A model generated the notes under the pieces. That model saw only the letters and a list, made by a program, of their open reading frames with translations, did not search any database and had not been told where the DNA came from. A stretch of 64,000 nucleotides of DNA from assembly GCA_015059845.1 (NCBI GenBank), contig SUZR01000005.1, positions 106,268 through 170,267 of the forward strand. Direction: 5' to 3'. The number at the start of each line of letters is the position of its first letter. Position 1 is the first letter of the stretch. Source of the DNA: Rikenellaceae bacterium. Its GTDB lineage: Bacteria > Bacteroidota > Bacteroidia > Bacteroidales > Rikenellaceae. Positions 33,579 through 42,421 of the stretch are shown here, in pieces. The translations under genes and the position numbers were made by a program.

Positions 33579-34094
33579 ATGCAGAAGAATTTATTATACG
33601 CGGGTGCATTTATTGTTTTGGTGTTGTTGCAGATATTTCTGTTGGACAACATCTCGCTCGGCGTCTTCTTCCACCCGATGATATATATCGCCTTTATCAT
33701 TATGCTGCCGCTGGATGTCAAGCCGCTGTGGGTGCTGCTGCTCTCGACACTTATGGGTCTTACCATCGATATGCTTACGGGTATGCAGGGACTGAATGTC
33801 ATCGCCACCGCAGCTACGGGCTTTATGCGTCCCTTTATGTTGCGTCTGGCCGTGGGTCACGCTACGGGCGCTGACGACTCGGTGCCATCACTGCACCGCC
33901 TCTCGACCAAGCATCTGGCGTGGTATATCGCGCTGATGATTATCCTGCATAGCGCAATCTTCTTCCTGCTGGAGTCGCTCTCGCTGAGCCACCTGCCCTA
34001 CACGCTGTTGCGTCTGGTGCTGAGTGCCGCTATGGCTACGCTGATGTCGTGGTACATCGTGAAATTATTTACAACGAAAATTCTCAACAGATAA
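33579..34094 (+). CDS. mreD: Rod-shape determining protein MreD
   Basis: The 171-residue integral membrane protein has about five helices, including the N-terminal AFIVLVLLQIFLLDNISLG and the middle VLLLSTLMGLTIDMLTGMQG that holds the conserved D..TG pattern. The sequence is poorly conserved in general; identity rests on size, topology and position between mreC and mrdA. It ends one base before mrdA begins. Confidence 0.9.
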   Translation: MQKNLLYAGAFIVLVLLQIFLLDNISLGVFFHPMIYIAFIIMLPLDVKPLWVLLLSTLMGLTIDMLTGMQGLNVIATAATGFMRPFMLRLAVGHATGADDSVPSLHRLSTKHLAWYIALMIILHSAIFFLLESLSLSHLPYTLLRLVLSAAMATLMSWYIVKLFTTKILNR

Positions 34095-34095
34095 T

Positions 34096-35952
34096 ATGTC
34101 GAAAAATGACGTACATATGCGCCGCACGATATTGAAATTTATCGTGTTTCTCATCTTCGGCGTTATCGCCTGCCGCATAGGTTACATCCAGCTCATCGAC
34201 ACCAAATACAAGAATATGGCCGCGGGCAACGTTCTGCGTTACGAGGTGCAGTATGCGCCGCGTGGCGAGGTTGTGGACCGTAACGGCGAGTTTCTGGTGC
34301 AGAGTATGGAGTGCTACGACCTGATGGTTGTCTACCGCGACCTGGATAAGGCAGGATTCGATACTATGCGTCTATGCAATATGCTCAACCTGAAGAAGGA
34401 GCGTCTTATACAGAAGCTCAAGGATGCGCGTGTAAGTCCCCGCGCACCGGTTCTTGTGGCCAACTTCGTGACAAAGGAGGCGAAGCTGCGTTTCGATGAG
34501 CATAACTTCAAGGGATTCCATACCGTACAACGTAACGCCCGCCAATATCCCCGCAAGATTGGAGGCAACCTGCTGGGTAACCTCGGAGAGGTTAGCGAGA
34601 ACGATATCAAACGTGGCGAGGGCGAGTACAAGCGTGGCGACTACATCGGCAAGAGTGGTCTGGAGCGTGCCTACGAGAGCTATCTGCGTGGTGTGGATGG
34701 CGTGAAGATTTTGGAGCGCGACCGCCACGGAGCAATCAAAGGCTCATATATGGACGGTATGTTCGACACGCTGCCTATCCCTGGCAAGCGCATAACATCA
34801 ACCATCGACGCCCGCCTGCAAGCCTTCGCCGAGGAGCTGATGCAGGGTAAGATGGGTGCTGTGGTGGCCATTGAGCCGTCATCGGGCGAGATTCTCGTGA
34901 TGGCCTCATCCCCCACCTTCGACCCCGACGATATGGTCGGCAGCCAGCGTGGTAACAACTATATGAAGATGCTATACGACCCTAAGACGCCGATGTTCAA
35001 CCGTGCGGTGCAGGCACGCTATCCGCCGGGCTCGACATTCAAGCTGGTGCAGGGGCTTATCGGTCTTCAGGAGGGAACACTCATCCCCGCCAATGCCTAC
35101 CCCTGCCACGGCGGCTACCACTACGGTAGTGTGAAGATGGGTTGTCACCCCCACGCCTCACCGCTCGATTTGCGCAATGCCGTTGCGCAGTCGTGCAACG
35201 CATACTTCTGCTACGTCTTCCGCAACATCATCGAGAACCGTAAGTTCAAGGATGTGAAGGAGGGTCTGGATGTATGGGTTGAGTATGTGAAGAGCTTCGG
35301 CTTCGGCCGCAAGCTCGACTCCGACTTCCTTGACGAGGCTACGGGATATGTCCCCACCAGCGAGCGCTACAACAGAGTATATCACGGCTCGTGGAACGGT
35401 CACACCGTAATCTCGCTCTCAATCGGACAGGGAGAGCTGGGATGTACGCCCCTGCAGATGGCCAACCTTGCCGCCATTGTTGCCAACCGCGGATATTACT
35501 ATATACCCCACATCGTGAAGGCTATCGAGGGTCAGGACTCTATCGACCGCCGCTTCTACGAGAAGCAGTACACGAAGGTTGACTCAAAGCACTTCGAGCC
35601 AATCATCGAGGGTATGTGGAAGGGAGCCAACGTTCCGGGTGCAGGTACCTCGTACCGCGCATACTTGCCGGGCTGGGATGTATGCGGAAAGACGGGTACG
35701 GCACAGAATCCCATCGGTCGTGACCACTCGACCTTCCTCTCGTTCGCACCGAAGGATAATCCCAAGATTGCCATCTCGGTATATGTCGAGCACGGAGGAT
35801 TTGGTGCTACGGCAGCGTTGCCCATCGCCAGCCTTCTGGAGGAGATGTACCTGACGGATACCATCACCCGCCCACAACTTGTTCAGCAGGTCAAGAACCT
35901 GCCTTACGCTTTACCACGACGTTATCAAGACAATGCAAAGACCAGGAAATAA
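34096..35952 (+). CDS. mrdA: Penicillin-binding protein 2 (class B transpeptidase)
   Basis: The 618-residue protein crosslinks peptidoglycan in rod elongation. It has an N-terminal membrane helix (FIVFLIFGVIACRIGYIQL), the pedestal domain to about 245, and the transpeptidase domain with the active-site Ser in PPGSTFK (SxxK), SCN (SxN) and the KTGT box in CGKTGTAQNP. The last 20 bases overlap the start of rodA, its glycosyltransferase partner, which suggests coupled translation. Confidence 0.95.
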   Translation: MSKNDVHMRRTILKFIVFLIFGVIACRIGYIQLIDTKYKNMAAGNVLRYEVQYAPRGEVVDRNGEFLVQSMECYDLMVVYRDLDKAGFDTMRLCNMLNLKKERLIQKLKDARVSPRAPVLVANFVTKEAKLRFDEHNFKGFHTVQRNARQYPRKIGGNLLGNLGEVSENDIKRGEGEYKRGDYIGKSGLERAYESYLRGVDGVKILERDRHGAIKGSYMDGMFDTLPIPGKRITSTIDARLQAFAEELMQGKMGAVVAIEPSSGEILVMASSPTFDPDDMVGSQRGNNYMKMLYDPKTPMFNRAVQARYPPGSTFKLVQGLIGLQEGTLIPANAYPCHGGYHYGSVKMGCHPHASPLDLRNAVAQSCNAYFCYVFRNIIENRKFKDVKEGLDVWVEYVKSFGFGRKLDSDFLDEATGYVPTSERYNRVYHGSWNGHTVISLSIGQGELGCTPLQMANLAAIVANRGYYYIPHIVKAIEGQDSIDRRFYEKQYTKVDSKHFEPIIEGMWKGANVPGAGTSYRAYLPGWDVCGKTGTAQNPIGRDHSTFLSFAPKDNPKIAISVYVEHGGFGATAALPIASLLEEMYLTDTITRPQLVQQVKNLPYALPRRYQDNAKTRK

Positions 35953-37390
35953 CATATCGCTCTTCGAGGGTGTGGACCGCGTGGCCATCATCCTATACCT
36001 GCTGCTTGTGCTGGTGGGTCTTACTTGCGTGGCCTCTGCGGGCTACGATGATATGATTGATGGCTTCTTCAACCCCCGACAGAATCACGTCAAGCAGGCC
36101 TTCTGGGCTTGTGCGGCCTTCGTTATCGGCATATTTATCCTGCTGCTGGATTCGCGCTACTACCATATGTATGCCTACTACGCCTACGTTGGCGCGCTGA
36201 TATTCACCGCAGGTACAATCGTTATGCCCGACGCCATAGCCCCCGTAACCAACGGAGCCAAAGCGTGGTACGAGATTGGTCCCGTCAGAATACAGCCTGC
36301 CGAGTTCGCCAAGATTGCCACGGCGCTGGCGATGGCGCGTATGATGAGTAACTACTCGTTCTCGATAAACAACATCAAGCATCTGTGTCGTGTGGCGATG
36401 ATTATACTGTTGCCATTCGTCATCATCCTGTTGCAAAACGATACGGGGTCGGGCGTTGTGTTGGGCTCGTTCCTCTTTGTGCTGTACCGCGAGGGATTAA
36501 ATAAGTGGCTCTGTATCCCCATACTTATGGTAGCCACGCTCTTTATCTTCTCGTTCCTCTTTACGCCGCTCATCCTGCTCATCGTTCTGGTGCTGCTCTT
36601 CACCGTATCGAATGCTATGATGATTGGCGGCAAGTGGCGTATGCATATAATCTTTGTTGCCAACATAGCCCTCGGGGCGCTGCTCCTATATGCCATATCG
36701 ATGATATTCTTTGGCGGTGCGCTGAGCGGATATATGTGCCTTATAATATCGGTTATCGTAGGTGTTGTGGTGGCGGCGATTTATGCCATACGAAAGAATA
36801 TTGCGGCCATTTTCCTGACACTCACGCTCTTCGTTGGCTCTATGATATTTGTACCCGCTGCCGACCTTATCTTCGAGTCGGTGTTGCAGGCCCACCAGAA
36901 GGAGCGAATATTGAGCTTCCTGGGTATCATCAACGACCCCGCGGGTATCGACTTCAATGTCAACCAGTCGAAGATTGCCATCGGCTCGGGCGGCCTTATA
37001 GGTAAGGGATTTATGCAGGGTACGCAGTCGAAATACTTCGTACCGGAGAAGCACACCGATTTCATCTTCTGCACCGCAGGCGAGGAGTGGGGATTCGTAG
37101 GCTCGATGATACTGCTGGCTCTGCTCTGCGCACTTATTCTGCGCCTGATGAAGATGGGAGAGCGTCAACAGGAGCCTTTCAGCCGTATCTACTGCTACTC
37201 GGTTGCCGCTATCTTCCTGTTCCACGCTATGGTAAACCTCGGTATGACCGTAGGACTTATGCCTGTGATGGGTATTCCGTTGCCGTTTGTCAGCTACGGA
37301 GGCTCGTCGATGATTGCATTTACAATACTATTATTCATTGCCATACGCCTCGATGCTTCGCCGACAAAGGGGCTCTCGGCACTAAACTAA
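35933..37390 (+). CDS. rodA: Peptidoglycan glycosyltransferase RodA (SEDS family)
   Basis: The 485-residue polytopic protein polymerises lipid II together with PBP2. I chose the ATG at 35933, which lies inside mrdA and gives MQRPGNNISLFEGVD; upstream codons have no support. SEDS features are NGAKAWYEIGPVRIQPAEFAK, LQNDTGSGVVLGSFLFV, and the C-terminal EKHTDFIFCTAGEEWGFVG and GIPLPFVSYGGSSM. A stretch of about 100 extra residues in the middle (about 210-310) adds hydrophobic helices compared with E. coli RodA (370 residues); this longer form is common in Bacteroidetes. Confidence 0.93.
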   Translation: MQRPGNNISLFEGVDRVAIILYLLLVLVGLTCVASAGYDDMIDGFFNPRQNHVKQAFWACAAFVIGIFILLLDSRYYHMYAYYAYVGALIFTAGTIVMPDAIAPVTNGAKAWYEIGPVRIQPAEFAKIATALAMARMMSNYSFSINNIKHLCRVAMIILLPFVIILLQNDTGSGVVLGSFLFVLYREGLNKWLCIPILMVATLFIFSFLFTPLILLIVLVLLFTVSNAMMIGGKWRMHIIFVANIALGALLLYAISMIFFGGALSGYMCLIISVIVGVVVAAIYAIRKNIAAIFLTLTLFVGSMIFVPAADLIFESVLQAHQKERILSFLGIINDPAGIDFNVNQSKIAIGSGGLIGKGFMQGTQSKYFVPEKHTDFIFCTAGEEWGFVGSMILLALLCALILRLMKMGERQQEPFSRIYCYSVAAIFLFHAMVNLGMTVGLMPVMGIPLPFVSYGGSSMIAFTILLFIAIRLDASPTKGLSALN

Positions 37391-37399
37391 ACCAACGAT

Positions 37400-38374
37400 A
37401 TGTTATACATCTTTTACATCATTACCGTCACAGCCGTTGTATGGTTTTCGATTCTGGCCTCTCGCTACATCGATATGATTGACCGCTCGACACGTCTTTC
37501 GGGGGCGTTTTTGGGTGGCGTGCTGCTCTCGGCCATAACATCGCTGCCCGAGCTTTTTACAAGTATCTCGGCTACGGTGCTTATCGACAACCCTTCGCTT
37601 TGCATTGGTAACATCTTAGGTAGTAACCTCTTCAACTTCGGAATGTTGGCCGTGGTTATTATCTTCTTCCTGAAGGGATTCTCGGCGGCAAACCTCGCTA
37701 AGAGTCACCGCTATGTTATGCTGTTCCTGATGCTGATGTACATAGCCACAATTCTGAATTGGCAGCTGATGGGCGACGACAATATCATCTTCGGCTCGAA
37801 CGATAACTACTGGTTCTACGTCAGCGTGACATCGATAATCGTCGTGGTGTTGTATGCCCTCTCGGTGCGTTACCTGGCCAGCGACAATGGCGAGTGCAAC
37901 GACGGGGAGTGCGAGGAGGTGACACTCTCGCTGCGAGCAATCGTGGTGCGCTTCGTGCTGGCGAGTATCGGTATTATCATAGCGAGCGTGGTGCTTACCT
38001 ATATTACGGATGATATCGCTACGGAGCTAAACCTCGGCTCGGGCCTGGCTGGAGCGTTGTTCCTGGGCGTGGCGACATCGCTGCCCGAGGTTACATCGAC
38101 TATCTCGCTGTTCCGTATGCGTAACTTCGACATCGCCTTCGGAAATATTGCAGGCAGCAACATCTTTAACTTTATGGTGTTGGCTATCGCCGATATACTC
38201 TATTCGGGCGGCTCGGTATATCACTTCGATGATGAGAAGGTTATAAACCTCACCGTTTTCGGTCTGCTCTCATCGGTGTTTATCTACCTCTTGATTCGTT
38301 GCCGCAGCAAGTGGCTCAAAGCACTGCTGGCCATCGGCACGGTCGCCTGCTATCTAGCGTTTTTGATGTTGTAA
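37400..38374 (+). CDS. Calcium/sodium antiporter, CaCA family (YrbG-like)
   Basis: The 324-residue membrane protein shows the two inverted alpha-repeats of the cation/Ca2+ exchanger superfamily: SAITSLPELFTSISA with IGNILGSNLFN in the first half, and GVATSLPEVTSTIS with FGNIAGSNIFN in the second. It would exchange Ca2+ for Na+ or H+. A short acidic loop (DNGECNDGECEEVTLS) lies between halves and may bind metal. It starts 9 bases after rodA, so it rides on the mre-rod operon; a link to wall growth is only inferred. Confidence 0.9.
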   Translation: MLYIFYIITVTAVVWFSILASRYIDMIDRSTRLSGAFLGGVLLSAITSLPELFTSISATVLIDNPSLCIGNILGSNLFNFGMLAVVIIFFLKGFSAANLAKSHRYVMLFLMLMYIATILNWQLMGDDNIIFGSNDNYWFYVSVTSIIVVVLYALSVRYLASDNGECNDGECEEVTLSLRAIVVRFVLASIGIIIASVVLTYITDDIATELNLGSGLAGALFLGVATSLPEVTSTISLFRMRNFDIAFGNIAGSNIFNFMVLAIADILYSGGSVYHFDDEKVINLTVFGLLSSVFIYLLIRCRSKWLKALLAIGTVACYLAFLML

Positions 38375-38375
38375 T

Positions 38376-38408
38376 AAAAAAGTCCGTCTTGTATGACGGA
38401 CTTTTTTA
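38376..38408. terminator. Bidirectional terminator after the mre-rod operon
   Basis: GTCCGTC (38382-38388) pairs with GACGGAC (38395-38401) with A-run before and T6 after. It serves both the CaCA gene and the SIMPL gene ending at 38426. Confidence 0.92.
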
Positions 38409-38425
38409 TTACTCTATATCTCTTT

Positions 38426-39133
38426 CTATTTCAAGTACAGCTCAAATTTTGCTGAGATGTTGTAGTTGATAACAATCTGCTCGAACTCCACGTTAGGCTC
38501 CTCCTCATAGGCCGCCTCGTCGGTCATTGCAGAGTTGGCCATCAACATCTTGCTACGCATAACTACGGGCTGCACGCTGGTGGTATAGTCGTTAATCTCC
38601 AAGCAGGGGCCTATGCTCTGCCCTACGGCCTCGGCCAATTCGCGGGCACGCATCTGCGCATTCTTCATTGCCGCCTTGCGAGCCTCGGAGCGCAGCTCCT
38701 CCATATTTGAGCAGGTTGTGCGCGTAACATTCACATTGGGAATACCCGCCTTATCAAGCTCGTCAAACACCTTGCGCACCGCCTCAGCTGAGCCAACCTT
38801 CAGCTCATACTGCGTAGCCGACAGCGAGCCGCGACGACGATAGAACGAGGAGTTCATATCCACCACCGAGAGCTGCTTCTCGGCATTCACGCCCGCCTTC
38901 TTAAGTGCAGAGAACATATTACGGCGCTGCTCCTCGAGTGTGACCTTACCTTTGGTATCGCTCTCGTTGAGCTTGATTGAGATGTATATCACATCAGGTG
39001 CAGCCTTAATCTGTGCCGAGCCATTCACCGACACCGTAGGGGTCTGCTTGCCTAGCTCCTGAGCCGAAACGCCTGTGGTGGCCAGCATCATAAATGCCAC
39101 GAGTGCCACAAATCCAAAAAATAACTTTTTCAT
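38426..39133 (-). CDS. Secreted SIMPL (DUF541) domain protein
   Basis: The 235-residue protein has a signal peptide (MLATTGVSAQE). The SIMPL/DUF541 domain fills most of it: TVSVNGSAQIKAAPDVIYIS near the start, then TQYELKVG and the C-terminal NYNISAKFELYLK. The family is found in many envelopes; some members relate to oxidative stress or signalling, but no reaction is known. It stands alone on the minus strand before rlmD. Confidence 0.85.
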   Translation of the reverse strand: MKKLFFGFVALVAFMMLATTGVSAQELGKQTPTVSVNGSAQIKAAPDVIYISIKLNESDTKGKVTLEEQRRNMFSALKKAGVNAEKQLSVVDMNSSFYRRRGSLSATQYELKVGSAEAVRKVFDELDKAGIPNVNVTRTTCSNMEELRSEARKAAMKNAQMRARELAEAVGQSIGPCLEINDYTTSVQPVVMRSKMLMANSAMTDEAAYEEEPNVEFEQIVINYNISAKFELYLK

Positions 39134-39188
39134 ACGCTTTTCTGTTTACGGTTTACTTATAAAACGAGAAAAGTGCAAAAATCTTGCA

Positions 39189-40601
39189 TTAACGCTTCAC
39201 CAATTTCACAACATTCTCCACGTGGTGCGTGTGAGGGAACATATCAACAGGCTGCACGGCCACAACCTTATACATACCATCCATCAGCTGGAGGTCGCGA
39301 GCCTGCGTTGCGGGGTTGCAACTCACATATACCATACGCTCGGGTGCGGCACGCAGGATAACATCTATCACGCGCTCATCCACACCGGCACGTGGCGGAT
39401 CGAGAATAATCACGTCAGGATGGCCGTTGCGTGCAACGAAGTCATCCGAGAGCACATCCTTCATATCGCCCGCATAGAACGAAGTATTCTCAATGCCGTT
39501 GATAGCCGAATTTACCTTTGCATCCTCAATAGCCTCAGGCACATACTCCACGCCCACAACCTTCTTAGCACGGCGTGCGCAGAAGTTGGCAATCGTTCCC
39601 GTACCTGTGTAGAGGTCGTACAACACCTCATCGCCCTTCAGGTCGGCAAACTCGCGCGTAACCTTATATAATTCGTACGCCTGCTCGGAGTTGGTCTGGT
39701 AGAATGACTTAGGGCCGACCTTGAATTGTAGGCCCTCCATCTGCTCGATGATATGGTCCTTGCCCGCATAGCATACGTGCTCCAAATCGCCTACAGAGTC
39801 GTTCCACTTGGTATTCACAACGTAGAAGAGCGAGGTAATCTGCGGGAATTTCTCCTTTAGCATATCGAGCAGTGCGGTGATGCGCTCCATATCGGCCTCA
39901 TTGAAGATTACAATCACCATCACTTCGCCCGTAGAGGCTGTGCGGATGATGATGTTGCGCATCAGGCCAGCGTGCTCGCGGCAGTTGTGGAACGAGTAGC
40001 CATTCTCGATGCAGAAACGCTTCACCTCGGTGCGGATTGAATTCGACGGCTCGGCCTGCAGGTAGCAGGTGTCGATATCCAAAACCTTGTCGAAGCAGTT
40101 GGGGATATGGAATCCGAGTGCGGGTGCGCGCTCAATGTCGCCACCTGCGGCAATCTCCTCGTACGTAAGCCAACGCTTATCGGCGAAGGTGAACTCCAGC
40201 TTATTGCGGTAGAACTGCTGCTTGGCAGAGCCCAGGCAGGGCTGCACCTCCGGTAGCTCTATCTTACCGATGCGGGTGAGCTGGTCCTTAACCTGCTCAG
40301 TCTTAAAGCGCAACTGCTCCGCATAGGGCAGATTCTGCCACTTGCAACCTCCGCACACTCCAAAGTGGGGGCAGAAAGGCTCCTCGCGCAGCGGCGAGCG
40401 CTTCACATAGTTCACCACAACGCCCTCCATAAAGCGGCGGCGCTTGTTGCGTATCTGTACATCCACCACATCGCCCGGCACGGTCATCGGCACAAAGACC
40501 ACCTGGTCGTTATAACGTCCCATAGCCTTGCCCTCGGCCGCCAGAGTGGTAATCTCCAGCGCCTCGATGAGCGGATAATTCTGTTTTTTACGTCTTGCCA
40601 T
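39189..40601 (-). CDS. rlmD: 23S rRNA (uracil-1939-C5)-methyltransferase RlmD
   Basis: The 470-residue enzyme methylates U1939 of 23S rRNA with S-adenosylmethionine. I chose the ATG at 40601 (MARRKKQNYP), which gives the TRAM domain its usual N-terminal offset. Then follow the iron-sulfur cysteines in CPHFGVCGGCKW plus a later Cys (DTCYLQ), the SAM motif DLYTGTGTIANFCA, the ILDPPRAGVDE motif, and the catalytic Cys in YVSCNPATQARDL. Other members of the RumA/TrmA group are possible, but the Fe-S cysteines favour RlmD. Confidence 0.9.
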   Translation of the reverse strand: MARRKKQNYPLIEALEITTLAAEGKAMGRYNDQVVFVPMTVPGDVVDVQIRNKRRRFMEGVVVNYVKRSPLREEPFCPHFGVCGGCKWQNLPYAEQLRFKTEQVKDQLTRIGKIELPEVQPCLGSAKQQFYRNKLEFTFADKRWLTYEEIAAGGDIERAPALGFHIPNCFDKVLDIDTCYLQAEPSNSIRTEVKRFCIENGYSFHNCREHAGLMRNIIIRTASTGEVMVIVIFNEADMERITALLDMLKEKFPQITSLFYVVNTKWNDSVGDLEHVCYAGKDHIIEQMEGLQFKVGPKSFYQTNSEQAYELYKVTREFADLKGDEVLYDLYTGTGTIANFCARRAKKVVGVEYVPEAIEDAKVNSAINGIENTSFYAGDMKDVLSDDFVARNGHPDVIILDPPRAGVDERVIDVILRAAPERMVYVSCNPATQARDLQLMDGMYKVVAVQPVDMFPHTHHVENVVKLVKR

Positions 40602-40660
40602 ATTGTGTTTCGATTTTTTCTTTGCGCAAAGATACAAAGAAAACTTATAAGCGTGTTATT

Positions 40661-40987
40661 TTATTTCAGGCATTTGTCACGATTCTCTACTGCCCACCCG
40701 ATTAATGGGTTTATATTATTCATAAACGAGTTACCCAACTCCGTCAGGCGATACTCCACGCGGGGTGGTACTTCGGGATATACCTCGCGGCCGAGCAGCT
40801 GCATCTGCTCCAGCTTGCGCAGGGTTTGTGTAAGCATTTTTTGCGAGATGTCGGGAATGGAGCGTTGTAACTCGCTAAAGCGCAGAACAGGCCTCTGCTG
40901 CAACTCGTGCATCACCAATAGCGACCATTTATCGGCCGTTTTTGCGAGAATATCGCGTACGGGGCAAAAATCTTCAATTTTTTTCAT
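40661..40987 (-). CDS. HxlR-family winged-helix regulator
   Basis: The 108-residue protein is a single HxlR domain: CPVRDILAKTADKWSLLVM with the conserved early Cys (Cys8), which is the redox-sensing position in family members such as HypR, then RFSELQRSIPDISQKMLTQTLRKLE (split as helix-turn-helix) and the wing VEYRLTELG. It is divergent from a cupin gene with a direct repeat between them, the common arrangement of an HxlR regulator and its target. Confidence 0.9.
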   Translation of the reverse strand: MKKIEDFCPVRDILAKTADKWSLLVMHELQQRPVLRFSELQRSIPDISQKMLTQTLRKLEQMQLLGREVYPEVPPRVEYRLTELGNSFMNNINPLIGWAVENRDKCLK

Positions 40988-41071
40988 CTCTTAAACTCTT
41001 TGTTTTCAGCAATGGTTACCTCGCAGTAACTAACTGAGTGTAAGGTGCCGTATTGTAATTTTAAGAAAGTG

Positions 41072-41088
41072 ACACTATTTTTACACTA
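41072..41088. promoter_or_regulatory. Candidate operator between the HxlR and cupin genes
   Basis: ACACTA-TTTTT-ACACTA is a tandem repeat with 11-base phasing (about one helical turn), placed in the divergent 156-base promoter region. It may bind the HxlR protein. This is a visual pattern only. Confidence 0.35.
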
Positions 41089-41143
41089 CAAAAGTAATAA
41101 ACTCTCTTTTAGTAACCAATATTAACTTAAAAAACTATTAGCT

Positions 41144-41593
41144 ATGAAACAGATTGAGAAGATTGCCGAGGGCGCAGCATACACCTGCGTATCGGTGGGC
41201 GAGATGGCAACACTCGGCGAGCATATTTTGGCATTGGGGCCCGATGTAAAGATTCCAGGAAAGGTATTTGCGGGTGGAGCTTTGCAGGCAACAGGTGCTG
41301 AGATTTCATTCCAAAGTTTTCCCGTAGGTGGTCAGACGGGATTCCTGCACACGCACAAGGAGCACGAGGAGCTTTATATCTTCATCAAGGGTCAGGGCGA
41401 GTTTCAGGTTGATGGCCAGAACTTCCCCGTCACAGAGGGTAGCATCGTATGCGTAGCACCCGAGGGTAAGCGTATGGTTAGAAATACGGGCGAGGAAGCT
41501 TTAGTGATGATTTGTGTGCAGTACACAGCCGCAACATTCTCGGAGAAAGACGCAGCCGATGGCGTGATACTCGCCGAGGAGTTTAAGTGGTAA
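41144..41593 (+). CDS. Cupin domain protein
   Basis: The 149-residue protein has a cupin fold: motif 1 HTHKEHEELYIFIKGQGEF carries three His and one Glu, and motif 2 VAPEGKRMVRNTGEEAL lacks the usual His. It could bind a metal and act as an isomerase, quercetinase-like oxygenase or small-molecule sensor; the exact role is unknown. Divergence from an HxlR regulator with a sensing Cys suggests induction by reactive electrophiles or oxidants. Confidence 0.8.
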   Translation: MKQIEKIAEGAAYTCVSVGEMATLGEHILALGPDVKIPGKVFAGGALQATGAEISFQSFPVGGQTGFLHTHKEHEELYIFIKGQGEFQVDGQNFPVTEGSIVCVAPEGKRMVRNTGEEALVMICVQYTAATFSEKDAADGVILAEEFKW

Positions 41594-41614
41594 TTATAGA
41601 GCTGAAAAAAGTGT

Positions 41615-41655
41615 ATTATGGTGGCGAGGAATAACCTCGTCACCATAATTTTTAT
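41615..41655 (+). terminator. Terminator of the cupin gene
   Basis: ATTATGGTGGCGAGG pairs with CCTCGTCACCATAAT (one mismatch) around AATAA, followed by T5. Long and strong. Confidence 0.92.
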
Positions 41656-41663
41656 TACCTTTG
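41656..41663 (+). promoter_or_regulatory. Candidate -7 element of the MBL-to-maf operon
   Basis: TACCTTTG directly follows the cupin terminator. The leader of about 80 bases can form CGCC-TTTT-GGCG and CGGGGCGCTCCCCG hairpins. No clear -33 box is visible because the terminator arm occupies that site. Confidence 0.45.
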
Positions 41664-41745
41664 TAAAAATATACGCCTTTTGGCGGCGGGGCGCTCCCCG
41701 TAAGAGGCACTCTAATTGCGAACAAAAAGAAAAAACCGAAAAGAT

Positions 41746-42417
41746 ATGAAGATAGCAAGATTGATGTTTAACCCCATACAGGAGAATACCTACGTTGTAT
41801 GGGACTCAACGCTCGAGGCTGCCATCATCGACGCTGGCAATATGGGCGAGAGAGAGAATGAGATTTTAGACAAATTTATTGCCGACCACGGCCTGAAACC
41901 CGTGCTGGCGATAAATACACACGGTCACTTCGACCATCTGATGGGTGTGAGCCACGTATGCGACAAATACGGTGCGAAATTCGCCCTCTCGTCGAAGGAT
42001 GAGTTTTTATTGAAGAACGCAATGGTCAGCGCCGAACTGTTCGGCGTTCGCGCAGGCGATATGCCCGAGGGAATTGACATCGACCTTGAGGGTATGGAGT
42101 CGATAAAGTTCGGCAACACCGAGCTGAAGATTATCCCCACACCCGGCCACACGCCCGGCCACGTGGCGCTGTATGAGCCTGAGGCGGGTATCCTCTTTAC
42201 GGGCGATACTCTCTTCCGCGAGAGCATTGGTCGCACCGACCTGCCGGGTGGTGACTACTCGTGGATTATGCGCTCGATAATTGATAATATCCTGCCGCTG
42301 GGCGACGAGGTGAAGATTTATCCCGGCCACGGCGAGGAGAGCACCATCGGCCACGAGTCGATGTACAACCCCTTTGTTGTGGAGGTGCTCAATCAGGAGG
42401 TGAATTATAAGAACTAA
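41746..42417 (+). CDS. MBL-fold metallo-hydrolase (glyoxalase II-like)
   Basis: The 223-residue protein starts at the ATG at 41746 (MKIARLMFNP); an earlier TTG is not supported. Metal ligands are in THGHFDHLMG (HxHxDH), TPGHTPGH, FTGDTLF and YPGHGEES. It is close to the glyoxalase II/YcbL group of thiolester hydrolases, which use glutathione or other thiol esters; Bacteroidetes generally lack glutathione, so the physiological thiol ester is unknown. It is the first of nine closely packed genes. Confidence 0.85.
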   Translation: MKIARLMFNPIQENTYVVWDSTLEAAIIDAGNMGERENEILDKFIADHGLKPVLAINTHGHFDHLMGVSHVCDKYGAKFALSSKDEFLLKNAMVSAELFGVRAGDMPEGIDIDLEGMESIKFGNTELKIIPTPGHTPGHVALYEPEAGILFTGDTLFRESIGRTDLPGGDYSWIMRSIIDNILPLGDEVKIYPGHGEESTIGHESMYNPFVVEVLNQEVNYKN

Positions 42418-42421
42418 TCGG

